This document shows positions 1 through 7,365 of a stretch of DNA of 49,382 nucleotides, one piece after another. Numbering within the stretch: position 1 is the first letter of the stretch; each line of letters starts with the position of its first letter. This DNA is from Bacteroidetes bacterium RIFCSPLOWO2_12_FULL_35_15. Its GTDB lineage: Bacteria > Bacteroidota > Bacteroidia > 2-12-FULL-35-15. Location of the stretch: NCBI GenBank assembly GCA_001769385.1, contig MEPB01000078.1, positions 1 through 49,382 of the forward strand, in the 5' to 3' direction. Below the pieces are notes generated by a model, which was not told the DNA's origin, searched no databases, and saw only the letters and a list, made by a program, of their open reading frames with translations. Made by a program: the position numbers and the translations under genes.

Positions 1-1247
1 CCAAATATTGACATAAGAATCAATACTATAGAAAGTGCAACAAGGATAACAATTGCCGACCATCCAATAATATTATTAACAGGTTTATTTACATGCGTTC
101 CCATAATACGTTTATTGTTTACCAGGAGAATCATACAAACCAAAACAACAGGAAGCAACATACCATTAAGTACTTGTGTCCACAAACTAATTTTAATAAG
201 AGGCGCATTAGGAATAAGTATGATCAAAGCTGAAATAACTAAAATCCCGGTATATAAAACATAAAACTCAGGCGCTTCTTTCCATTTTTTATCAATACCG
301 GCTTCAAAACCAAAAGCCTCAGAGACGTAAAACGCGCAGGCTAGCGGTAAGATAGTAGCAGAAAAAATGGAGGCGATAAACAATCCGAAAGCAAAAACAT
401 GACCGGCTAGAGCTCCCGCCAATGGCTTTAATGCCATAGCTGCATCTTTTGCTTCTTTAATTATAATTCCATTTTCATGCAGGGTGGATGCACAAGAAAT
501 GATGATAAAAAATGCGACAACAACTGTAGCAACGCAACCAATAATAATATCGATCAACACATACTTGTAATTTTTCATCTTCAAACCTTTCTCAATTACA
601 GATGATTGCATGTAAAACTGCATCCAGGGAGCAATTGTGGTTCCAACTAGTCCTATTACCAATGCAATGCTCTGTGGAGTCATATCCATTTTGGGGTGAG
701 CGATAGATTGTCCGATCTCTGACCAATGCGGTTTACCCATTATTGCAGAAACAATATAGGTAAGAAGACAAACACTAAAAAGAAGAAATATTTTTTCAGC
801 GCTTTTATAGGTGCCTTTAACTACTAACAGCCAAATTGCAAAAGCGACAATTGGAACTGAAATGTATTTGCTTATTCCAAACACTTCCATACTTCCTGCA
901 ACACCAGCAAATTCAGTAGTAGTATTACCAATATCTGCAATGAGTAATCCTAAGAAAATAAAAAAGGTAACTTTTACTCCTGCGTTTTCACGGATCAGGT
1001 CAGCAAGTCCTTTCCCTGTAACAATACCCATTCGGGCATTCATTTCCTGAATAATAATTAAAACAATGAATGAAGGAATTAATGTCCAGATAAGTTTATA
1101 TCCATACAAAGCACCTGCAATGGAATAGGTTGTTATTCCACCTGCATCATTATCAACACTGCCTGTAATAATACCGGGACCGATTATGGCAGCAAAAATA
1201 GCGAGCTGAGCCCACAATTTTTTTCTTTTAAATTTTAATAACGCCAT
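1..1247 (-). CDS. NRAMP-family divalent metal transporter, likely Mg2+-type (partial, C-terminus off the window)
   Basis: An integral membrane metal transporter of the NRAMP/SLC11 fold; 415 codons are visible and the 3' end runs off the left edge. It starts at ATG 1247, eight bases after AGGAGG (1255-1260). TM1 reads GPGIITGSVDNDAGGITTYS, where canonical NRAMPs have DPGN, so the metal-binding Asn is Gly. TM6 reads GTTIAPWMQFYMQSS, where canonical proteins have a MPH motif, so the metal-binding Met is Ala. Loss of these transition-metal ligands is, as I recall, the hallmark of NRAMP-related magnesium transporters. The gene lies 18 bp downstream of an MgtE-N/CBS protein gene in the same transcript, which also points to Mg2+. 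The family is sure; the substrate is inferred, and Mn2+ remains possible. Confidence 0.88.
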   Translation of the reverse strand, partial: MALLKFKRKKLWAQLAIFAAIIGPGIITGSVDNDAGGITTYSIAGALYGYKLIWTLIPSFIVLIIIQEMNARMGIVTGKGLADLIRENAGVKVTFFIFLGLLIADIGNTTTEFAGVAGSMEVFGISKYISVPIVAFAIWLLVVKGTYKSAEKIFLLFSVCLLTYIVSAIMGKPHWSEIGQSIAHPKMDMTPQSIALVIGLVGTTIAPWMQFYMQSSVIEKGLKMKNYKYVLIDIIIGCVATVVVAFFIIISCASTLHENGIIIKEAKDAAMALKPLAGALAGHVFAFGLFIASIFSATILPLACAFYVSEAFGFEAGIDKKWKEAPEFYVLYTGILVISALIILIPNAPLIKISLWTQVLNGMLLPVVLVCMILLVNNKRIMGTHVNKPVNNIIGWSAIVILVALSIVLILMSIF

Positions 1248-1265
1248 AACACAACCTCCTTTCTG

Positions 1266-2540
1266 TTATTTGGTTTTACCTTTGTTCAATAGGTCCTCAA
1301 CAATATCATCAATAACAACCATTCCTTCTAATTGTTTGTTTTTATTGATCACCGGTAAAGCAAGTAAATTGTATCTCGAAACAATATCTCCCAGCATATC
1401 AACATCATCATCATCATAAACTGTTATTGGATTTTTTTTCATGATCTCTTCCATTGTTGAATCAGGATGAGCTACCACAATATCTCTTAAAGTAACTGTA
1501 GAAACAAATTTTTCTGCTTCGTCCAGAATAAATAAAGCGTAAATAGTATTTGCTTCAGGTTGTTGTTCTCTTAAAAAAGTAAGGACTTCACTAACTTTCG
1601 AATTTTCCTTAAAAGTTAAACAATCGGTACTCATGATACTTCCAACCGAATGTCCCGGATACTCTAGTAATTCGCGTACTTCATCAGAAGATTCACTATC
1701 CATCTCCATTAAAAGTTGCTCGGCTTTTTCTTCTTCTAACTCCTCCAGTAGATCGGCAACCTCATCTGCAGGCATCTTTTCAAGGACATCGGCAGCTTTC
1801 TCTACTGATAAACTTTCAATGATATGAACCTGAGCATGCGGTTCTAATTCCTCCAGAACATCCGCTGCTTGTTCATCATCAAGTGCAGCAAAAACACTTG
1901 AGCCGGTATGTTTTCCAAATTCTTCAATAATATCAGCTACATCAGAGGGATGCAGAGTTTCCAGTTTGGTAAATGTTTTTGAAAGTTTTATTCCTGAATG
2001 ACCAAAGTCAACAGTAGCAATATCATCCCATAAAAAGAACTTTGCTGGAATATTACCATTAACTAATTTCAACAGGGTTTTGATTTGCTTTGCAATTCCT
2101 AATCGTCTTAATAACCCTTCAATACCAACATCTACAGCTACAGCAAAAATTCCGGATGGAATGGAAACTAAACGTATATCATTTACACGAACCAGTTTTC
2201 TACCGTTTATATCAACAATTTGTTTGTCTTGTACATTGTCAATTAAAAAAAGAGAGTGATGTATTATATCTTGTGGAGTAGGTTCAATTTTTTTAAATAC
2301 GATCTTATATTTCCCTTCATTCTTTTCAATTTCCAAATATTGGGCATTCAGATATTGAATCTGAGCTTTTCTTTTTAACTGAATAGCAATAACCCTTGGT
2401 CTGACAGGTCCAATTTCGGATACAGAAGCCAGATGATTTTCGATAATTAAATCCTTAATTACGCCAATAACAGTTCCATCAGGACCATAACATTTGGTAC
2501 CAATTAAGCGGCTTAAATAAAATGTAACTTGTGAAGTCAT
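1266..2540 (-). CDS. PRC-barrel / MgtE-N / CBS domain protein, soluble metal-sensor-like
   Basis: A 424-residue cytosolic protein with no membrane helix. Residues about 10-80 and 90-155 look like PRC-barrel-type beta domains (GTKCYGPDGTVIGVIKDLI). Residues about 195-295 are an MgtE N-terminal superhelical domain made of repeated motifs such as DVADIIEE, AADVLEEL and VADLLEEL. Residues about 300-420 are a CBS pair (SVGSIMSTDCLTF ... MEEIMKKNPITVYDDDDVDMLG). In MgtE channels the N and CBS domains bind Mg2+ and gate the fused pore; here they stand without a pore, next to an NRAMP-type transporter. Inference: a trans-acting regulator of that transporter. Translation starts at 2540 behind AGGAGG, inside the same 13-base context (AACAGAAAGGAGG) that precedes the transporter. 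Confidence 0.85.
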   Translation of the reverse strand: MTSQVTFYLSRLIGTKCYGPDGTVIGVIKDLIIENHLASVSEIGPVRPRVIAIQLKRKAQIQYLNAQYLEIEKNEGKYKIVFKKIEPTPQDIIHHSLFLIDNVQDKQIVDINGRKLVRVNDIRLVSIPSGIFAVAVDVGIEGLLRRLGIAKQIKTLLKLVNGNIPAKFFLWDDIATVDFGHSGIKLSKTFTKLETLHPSDVADIIEEFGKHTGSSVFAALDDEQAADVLEELEPHAQVHIIESLSVEKAADVLEKMPADEVADLLEELEEEKAEQLLMEMDSESSDEVRELLEYPGHSVGSIMSTDCLTFKENSKVSEVLTFLREQQPEANTIYALFILDEAEKFVSTVTLRDIVVAHPDSTMEEIMKKNPITVYDDDDVDMLGDIVSRYNLLALPVINKNKQLEGMVVIDDIVEDLLNKGKTK

Positions 2541-2579
2541 AATTGCCTCCTTTCTGTTGTTAACTATAGAAGGAAGCTT

Positions 2580-2650
2580 GACTGAAGGAAATCAGCAGGC
2601 AGCCCTCTTTAGTGTGGGTTTGTTAAGATTCTATCCGTAGGGCCTTCGTC
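2580..2650 (-). promoter_or_regulatory. Candidate structured 5' leader of the CBS/transporter operon
   Basis: Read on the minus strand, GACGAAG (2650-2644) can pair with CTTCaGTC (2587-2580, one bulged A). Inside it GCCCT pairs with AGGGC around a loop of about 30 nt. Further down, CUUCCUUC lies upstream of GAAAGGAG, which includes the Shine-Dalgarno of the CBS gene, and can pair with it at 7 of 8 positions including one G-U. The GAAGG of the outer helix can pair with either of two CCUUC stretches, an arrangement typical of switching leaders. No known riboswitch consensus (M-box, yybP-ykoY, NiCo) was recognised. Pairings were found by eye. Confidence 0.35.
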
Positions 2651-2679
2651 CATTTTAATGTTTAAATTTTTTTGTTGCG

Positions 2680-2687
2680 CAAAAGTA
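2680..2687 (-). promoter_or_regulatory. Candidate -7 box of the CBS/transporter operon
   Basis: TACTTTTG on the minus strand matches the Bacteroidota -7 consensus TAnnTTTG. The -33 region at the usual spacing is only a T-run (TTTT for TTTG). It would start transcription near 2675 and give a leader of about 135 nt. Confidence 0.4.
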
Positions 2688-2819
2688 AACGTAATTTTGT
2701 AAATAAAAAAGGTTTTTGTAGAAAATAGAAATAAGGGAATAGGGAATAGTAAAAATGTGGAATCAAGAATATAATGCAGCCTCAATTAACTGATTAAAAA
2801 TTACCCAATGGAATATAGC

Positions 2820-3212
2820 TTAGTCAAGCAATGAACTTATCAACTTTTTCACTCTTCTCTCAATTTCATCCCGTACTTTATTAAATTCAGAGGGATCTAA
2901 ATTTTTAGGGTCATCCAATTTCCAATCTTCACGATGCTCTGCAATCACAAACGGACATTCATCTCCGCATCCCATGGTTATAGCATAATCGTATTTTATT
3001 TTGGGAATCTCATCCAACGATTTTGATTGATGTGATGTTAGATCGTATCCTAATTCTTTCATTGCTGCAATAGCTTTAGGATTAATTTTTCCGGAAGGCC
3101 GTGAACCGGAACTATATGCTTCCACTTTCCCTGCACCATGTATTTTCGCAAATGCTTCAGCCATTTGACTACGGTTGGAATTTTCTACACAAACAAATAA
3201 TACCTTTTTCAT
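2820..3212 (-). CDS. arsC: Arsenate reductase, LMW-phosphatase-like thioredoxin-coupled type
   Basis: A cytosolic enzyme of 130 residues reducing arsenate to arsenite for export by the neighbouring ACR3 pump. The N-terminal P-loop is CX5R-S (Cys8 to Arg14, CVENSNRS), as in pI258-type ArsC and LMW phosphatases. Further Cys residues at 82 and 86 (MGCGDECPF) are candidates for the redox relay, and Asp101-Pro is the expected general acid. The second relay Cys is closer to the first than in S. aureus ArsC, so the exact relay is uncertain. It is the last gene of the arsR-ACR3-arsC run; the 154-bp gap before it holds a 26-bp inverted repeat. Confidence 0.92.
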   Translation of the reverse strand: MKKVLFVCVENSNRSQMAEAFAKIHGAGKVEAYSSGSRPSGKINPKAIAAMKELGYDLTSHQSKSLDEIPKIKYDYAITMGCGDECPFVIAEHREDWKLDDPKNLDPSEFNKVRDEIERRVKKLISSLLD

Positions 3213-3249
3213 TGATAATCCATTTTATCTTAACTATTTTTTTTGATCT

Positions 3250-3318
3250 TGTCATTTCGACCGAAGGGAGAAATCTTTTTCTTCTTAAGCAGGATTTCTC
3301 CCTATGGTCGAAATGACA
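3250..3318. repeat. Inverted repeat inside the ars operon
   Basis: Two 26-base arms (3250-3275 and 3293-3318) match at 24 of 26 positions in inverted orientation around a 17-base centre. Each arm begins TGTCATTTCGACC. It has the look of a dispersed Bacteroidota intergenic repeat. It lies between the ACR3 stop and the arsC start, so its RNA would form a long hairpin within the transcript. Confidence 0.85.
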
Positions 3319-3366
3319 TCAATATGTTTTAAATATTTTTTATTCTTCCTTATTAAATAACTTTTT

Positions 3367-4437
3367 TTAATTTCTTTCAGTATAATATTTCTTCCTTAAC
3401 CAAAATGCCACATTCACCAATGCTATCAATGCCGGAACCTCCACCAATGGTCCGATTACCCCAACAAATGCTTGTCCGGAATTAATTCCGAAAACTCCAA
3501 TGGCGACAGCAATTGCTAATTCGAAATTATTGCCTGCTGCAGTAAATGCAATAGAAGCATTTTTAGAATAATCTGCTCCCATTCTCTTACTTAAAAAGAA
3601 ACTCACCAAAAACATTATGGCAAAATAAATAACCAATGGAATAGCAATACGGATCACATCAAAAGGAATCTGAACAATTAATTCGCCTTTTAAACTAAAC
3701 ATAACTACAATGGTAAATAGTAATGCAATCAATGTTATTGGTGAAATAAATGGAACAAATTTATTTTGAAACCAATCAAAACCTTTTATTTTAATAAGTG
3801 CATAGCGGCTAATCAGTCCTGCTGCAAAAGGAATTCCTAAATATATTCCAACACTTTTCGCAATTTCAGAAATGGTAATATTTACTTCTAATCCCTTAAT
3901 ACCAAATAATGGGGGTAATATAGTAATGAATACATACGCATAAACACTATAAAATAAAACCTGAAAAATACTGTTTAGGGCAACCAATCCAGCAGCATAT
4001 TCTCTGTTACCTTCCGCTAGTTCATTCCAGACAATAACCATTGCAATACAACGGGCAAGACCAATTAAGATTAATCCGATCATATATTCGGGATAACCTT
4101 GCAAAAAAACAAGAGCCAGAACAAACATCAGAATTGGTCCGATGATCCAATTAAGAATTAATGAAATAGTTAAAACTTTTGTATCGCGAAATACTTCTCC
4201 CATTTTTTCATATCGGACTTTCGCTAATGGCGGATACATCATTAATATTAATCCGATCGCTAAAGGAATATTGGTTGTTCCGCTAGAAAACGAATTGATG
4301 AATGTAGATGAGGATGGAAAGAAATATCCGATAGCAACACCAATTATCATTGCTAAAAAGATCCAGAGGGTTAGGTATCTGTCTAAAAAACTTAATTGTT
4401 TTCGTTCATAAGCCGGAGCGCAATTGTTTACTGACAT
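3367..4437 (-). CDS. arsB: Arsenite efflux transporter, ACR3 family
   Basis: An inner-membrane arsenite exporter of 356 residues with about ten hydrophobic segments. The hallmark motif [15 protein letters not shown] places the conserved ACR3 cysteine at residue 130, and [12 protein letters not shown] near the C-terminus is also typical of ACR3. The protein belongs to the bile-acid/ACR3 transporter group and not to the unrelated E. coli ArsB family, though the symbol arsB is often used. It follows arsR by 17 bp (ArsR stop 4455, start 4437), so the two are surely cotranscribed. Confidence 0.93.
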   Translation of the reverse strand: MSVNNCAPAYERKQLSFLDRYLTLWIFLAMIIGVAIGYFFPSSSTFINSFSSGTTNIPLAIGLILMMYPPLAKVRYEKMGEVFRDTKVLTISLILNWIIGPILMFVLALVFLQGYPEYMIGLILIGLARCIAMVIVWNELAEGNREYAAGLVALNSIFQVLFYSVYAYVFITILPPLFGIKGLEVNITISEIAKSVGIYLGIPFAAGLISRYALIKIKGFDWFQNKFVPFISPITLIALLFTIVVMFSLKGELIVQIPFDVIRIAIPLVIYFAIMFLVSFFLSKRMGADYSKNASIAFTAAGNNFELAIAVAIGVFGINSGQAFVGVIGPLVEVPALIALVNVAFWLRKKYYTERN

Positions 4438-4454
4438 AAATTATTTTTTGGCGT

Positions 4455-4790
4455 TTAACAACATTTATTTTTTACAGGTAAAAATTTGATATCGAATAAT
4501 TCTTGCATGATTTCTTTTGCTTTTTTCCAGTTCTCTTTATCGATACAATAACAAACTCTCGGACCATCAATTTCACCTTGAATCAAACCTGCATTTTTCA
4601 ATTCTTTTAAATGCTGTGATACAGTTGATTGAGACAAGGGTAAGTGCTCCACAATATCATTACAGATACAGGATTTTTGTTGCACTAAGAATTTAAGTAT
4701 GGAAATACGCGCAGGATGTGATAAGGCTTTTGCGATCTCACTGGCTTTAATTTCATCGGTTTTAAATTCCTGTTTTTTATGATACGCCAT
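4455..4790 (-). CDS. arsR: ArsR-family arsenic-responsive repressor
   Basis: A winged-helix repressor of 111 residues. Residues 19-75 carry the ArsR fold ([14 protein letters not shown], recognition helix [17 protein letters not shown]). Cys41 and Cys43 (SCICND) sit at the position of the classic CxC As(III) site; Cys110 and Cys111 at the C-terminus may add a ligand. The frame is open to an upstream ATG at 4829, but that lies upstream of the promoter, so 4790 is taken as the start. A TATCG-N8-CGATA palindrome covers the -7 box, indicating autorepression. Confidence 0.92.
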   Translation of the reverse strand: MAYHKKQEFKTDEIKASEIAKALSHPARISILKFLVQQKSCICNDIVEHLPLSQSTVSQHLKELKNAGLIQGEIDGPRVCYCIDKENWKKAKEIMQELFDIKFLPVKNKCC

Positions 4791-4804
4791 TTTATTAAAT
4801 TTTA

Positions 4805-4822
4805 TATCGCAAATATACGATA
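4805..4822 (-). promoter_or_regulatory. ars promoter with overlapping ArsR-type operator
   Basis: On the minus strand TATATTTG (4817-4810) matches TAnnTTTG. A perfect palindrome, TATCG-N8-CGATA, occupies 4805-4822 and covers this box. Its place 15 bases before the arsR ATG fits an autoregulatory operator from which arsenite releases ArsR. The -33 element is poorly defined at the standard spacing. Confidence 0.7.
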
Positions 4823-4893
4823 AGTTCAATTACAAAAACAATATGAATATTTTCTTTGCATTAATTTTTTGTGAAATTTAAGAAAGTGATTTT

Positions 4894-4939
4894 ATTATTT
4901 ATCCCTGTCAGGTTTAAAACCCTGACAGGGATAAATAAT
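4894..4939 (-). terminator. Perfect 19-bp hairpin after the thioesterase gene
   Basis: Arms 4894-4912 and 4921-4939 are perfectly complementary around an 8-base loop; the core is CCCTGTCAGG/CCTGACAGGG. It begins 7 bp after the thioesterase stop. It may be a terminator or a dispersed palindromic repeat serving as one; the T-run after the stem is weak. Confidence 0.6.
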
Positions 4940-4945
4940 CCGTTA

Positions 4946-5350
4946 TCAAAAATACTTTTTTATTTTTTTAATAAATGACTCAGGAGCTATACACAATTTA
5001 TTTGTCTGCATATTTATGAATACCAATGTTGTAGTTGCAACATTTAATAATTCACTATTCTGATTATATATTTCATAATCAAAAGTTATTTTCATATCGG
5101 GTAATTCTTTTATGGTAGTTTTAATTACTAAAAGATCATCATAAAAAGCCGGTTTGATATATCTTATATTACAGGTGTAAACAGGTAACATTACACCATT
5201 ATCTTCCATTTCCTTATAACTTGTTCCAATTTGTCGCAACGCCTCTACCCTACCTACCTCAAAATATTGCGCATAGTTCCCATAATAGACATAACCCATT
5301 TTATCTGTTTCGGCATAACGAACGCGTACTGTTGTTTCTGATATATACAT
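4946..5350 (-). CDS. Acyl-CoA thioesterase, YbgC/4HBT hotdog family
   Basis: A cytosolic single-hotdog thioesterase of 134 residues, the usual family length. The N-terminal motif VRYAETDKMGYVYYGNYAQY carries the catalytic Asp (in ETD), and the long helix following it (FEVGRVEALRQIG) is typical of YbgC. It hydrolyses acyl-CoA or acyl-ACP thioesters; the natural substrate cannot be told from sequence. There is no Tol-Pal context here, unlike proteobacterial ybgC, so no symbol is given. It appears monocistronic, with a perfect hairpin just beyond its stop. Confidence 0.88.
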   Translation of the reverse strand: MYISETTVRVRYAETDKMGYVYYGNYAQYFEVGRVEALRQIGTSYKEMEDNGVMLPVYTCNIRYIKPAFYDDLLVIKTTIKELPDMKITFDYEIYNQNSELLNVATTTLVFINMQTNKLCIAPESFIKKIKKYF

Positions 5351-5519
5351 ATCTACTATTTTATATTTTTTAGCATTAAAATTGTCTCAAAATACAATTT
5401 AATTCATTCATAAAAAATAATTTATAAAAAAATATATTTCTGCTTTTACTCCTAAAGTTTTCGTTATTTAATGCGTATAATTGTATGCTTTTAAAACGAA
5501 AATAAAAAGCGCCTTATTT

Positions 5520-6287
5520 ATGCTTAAATCTCCACTACTCTATAATTTATTTTTATTTGTACTTGCTGTTGCTTCAAGCTGTTCAACAACACCTAAACTC
5601 AAAAAAGTTGATTCCACATTGCTGGAATTAAATTCACAAACTATTCCTCCTGCTGATTCTTCATTTATCAAAGCCATCAACCCATATAAATCAGAGCTCG
5701 ATAAAACAATGAATGAAGTTTTAGTTTTTTCCAAACAACAAATTTTAAAAGGTTTACCTGAAAGCAGTTTGGGTGATTTTGTTTCTGATGCAGTTCTAAA
5801 AAAAACAAATGATCTTTATAAACCTTCCGATCATCTTCCGGTAAATATTTGTTTATTGAATAATGGTGGGTTACGTGGACAATTACCAAAAGGTAATATC
5901 ACCAGAGGTAACGCCTTTGAATTAATGCCATTCGAAAATAGTATTGTGATACTTACATTGACTGCAGAAAAAACGAAACAATTATTTGAATATGTCGTAG
6001 AGAGCAATGGTGCTCCTTTTGCAGGAGCTACCGTAAAAGCAAAAGGAAAAAAAATCATAGAATTAAAAATTAACGGACAAAATTTTGATCCAACAAAAAT
6101 ATATAAAGTGACTACTTCTGATTATTTAGCAGCAGGGGGCGACAAATACAACTTCTTTAAAGATCCTATTAAAATTGACACATTGAATTATAAGTTACGT
6201 GATGCAATTATTGATTACATGATAGAACAGAATAAAAAAGGAGACTCCTTGAATGTCACAATTGATGGGCGAATTATCTATGAATAG
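5520..6287 (+). CDS. 5'-nucleotidase C-terminal domain lipoprotein
   Basis: A periplasmic or surface lipoprotein of 255 residues carrying only the substrate-binding C-terminal domain of UshA-type 5'-nucleotidases (LPVNICLLNNGGLRGQLPKGNITRGNAFELMPFENSIV; YKVTTSDYLAAGGDKY). The start at 5520 gives a proper signal ending ASSC, a lipobox; an ATG 39 bases upstream would add a charged extension before the signal. Its last codons overlap the next gene by 8 bases (ATGAATAG). The metallophosphatase half is encoded by that next gene, so the two together probably rebuild one nucleotidase. Confidence 0.88.
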   Translation: MLKSPLLYNLFLFVLAVASSCSTTPKLKKVDSTLLELNSQTIPPADSSFIKAINPYKSELDKTMNEVLVFSKQQILKGLPESSLGDFVSDAVLKKTNDLYKPSDHLPVNICLLNNGGLRGQLPKGNITRGNAFELMPFENSIVILTLTAEKTKQLFEYVVESNGAPFAGATVKAKGKKIIELKINGQNFDPTKIYKVTTSDYLAAGGDKYNFFKDPIKIDTLNYKLRDAIIDYMIEQNKKGDSLNVTIDGRIIYE

Positions 6288-7218
6288 CAGGAGAGACTTT
6301 ATAAAAAAAACACTATACAGTAGTGCCGGAATAATTGCTTTTAGCGCTATTCCCAATGAAGCATTAGCAAAAACTGAAATGGTAAAGATCACCATTTTGC
6401 ATACAAATGATGTTCACAGTCATATAGATCCTTTTCCTGATAATGATCCTAAATACCCCGGATTAGGAGGAATTGTGAGAAGAGCAGCATTAATAAAAAA
6501 AATCCGGAGTGAAGAAAAAAATGTACTTCTACTGGATGTTGGGGATATTTTTCAGGGGACACCTTACTTTAATATGTATGGTGGTGAACTGGAATTTAAA
6601 TTAATGAGTATGATGCAGTATGATGCATCAACAATAGGAAACCACGATTTTGATAACGGGTTGGATGGCTTGGTAAAACAATTGCCACATGCCAATTTTC
6701 CTTTCATCACTTGCAATTATGATTTCTCGGATACGCCAATGGCAGGGAAAACGATACCGCATAAGATCTTCCTGAAAGGTGATATTAAAATTGGAGTATT
6801 TGGTTTAGGTGTAGGATTAGAAGGATTGGTGGATAAAAAATTATCGGGGAACACACTATATCTTGATCCGGTAAAAAGGGCTGCTGAAGCTGCATTTCAT
6901 CTGAAACACGAAGAAAAATGCGACTTGATCATTTGCTTGTCGCATTTAGGATATTCATCTAATGGAAAAAAAATAAATGATGTTGAGTTAGCAAAACAAT
7001 CAAAAAATATTGATATTATTTTAGGAGGTCATACCCATACATTCCTTGATAAGCCCCTAACTTACCAGAATAGTGATGGGAAAGATATTTTGGTGGCACA
7101 AGTTGGATGGGCCGGAATAAGATTAGGAAGAGTAGATTTTATCTTTGAAAAAAGATCAAAAAAAATGGCCTCGGAAGGCTACTCTATAAAAATATCCAAA
7201 AAGTCAATAGCAATTTGA
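6280..7218 (+). CDS. Metallophosphatase, 5'-nucleotidase N-terminal domain, Tat-exported
   Basis: A 312-residue calcineurin-like phosphoesterase, the catalytic half of a UshA-type nucleotidase. Metal-site motifs appear in order: LHTNDVHSH, DVGDIFQGTP, GNHDFDNG, LSHLGY and GGHTHTF. The start at 6280 begins a twin-arginine signal (MNSRRDFIKKTL, cleavage likely after EALA); earlier in-frame ATGs lie inside the preceding gene and would mask it. Two-metal proteins are often exported folded, which fits the Tat signal. It is translationally coupled to the C-domain lipoprotein gene. Confidence 0.9.
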   Translation: MNSRRDFIKKTLYSSAGIIAFSAIPNEALAKTEMVKITILHTNDVHSHIDPFPDNDPKYPGLGGIVRRAALIKKIRSEEKNVLLLDVGDIFQGTPYFNMYGGELEFKLMSMMQYDASTIGNHDFDNGLDGLVKQLPHANFPFITCNYDFSDTPMAGKTIPHKIFLKGDIKIGVFGLGVGLEGLVDKKLSGNTLYLDPVKRAAEAAFHLKHEEKCDLIICLSHLGYSSNGKKINDVELAKQSKNIDIILGGHTHTFLDKPLTYQNSDGKDILVAQVGWAGIRLGRVDFIFEKRSKKMASEGYSIKISKKSIAI

Positions 7219-7365
7219 TTTTTTTTTAAACTTTTTTTTGTAAATAAATGTTATTACTTAAATAAAGTTATTTATATTTACGGCACATTAGTTAGAAATA
7301 CTGTGTTTACAGCACATATAAGATATAAACAATAAGTTTCATCATATTTAATTTGATAGTCGAGA

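Noticed and set aside
4946-5350. ybgC symbol for the thioesterase
   Set aside because: The family fits, but there is no tol-pal context and the orthology cannot be judged by eye.
7219-7365. oriC in front of dnaA
   Set aside because: The stretch is AT-rich but contains no recognisable TTATCCACA boxes; one near-match at 25973-25981 is isolated.
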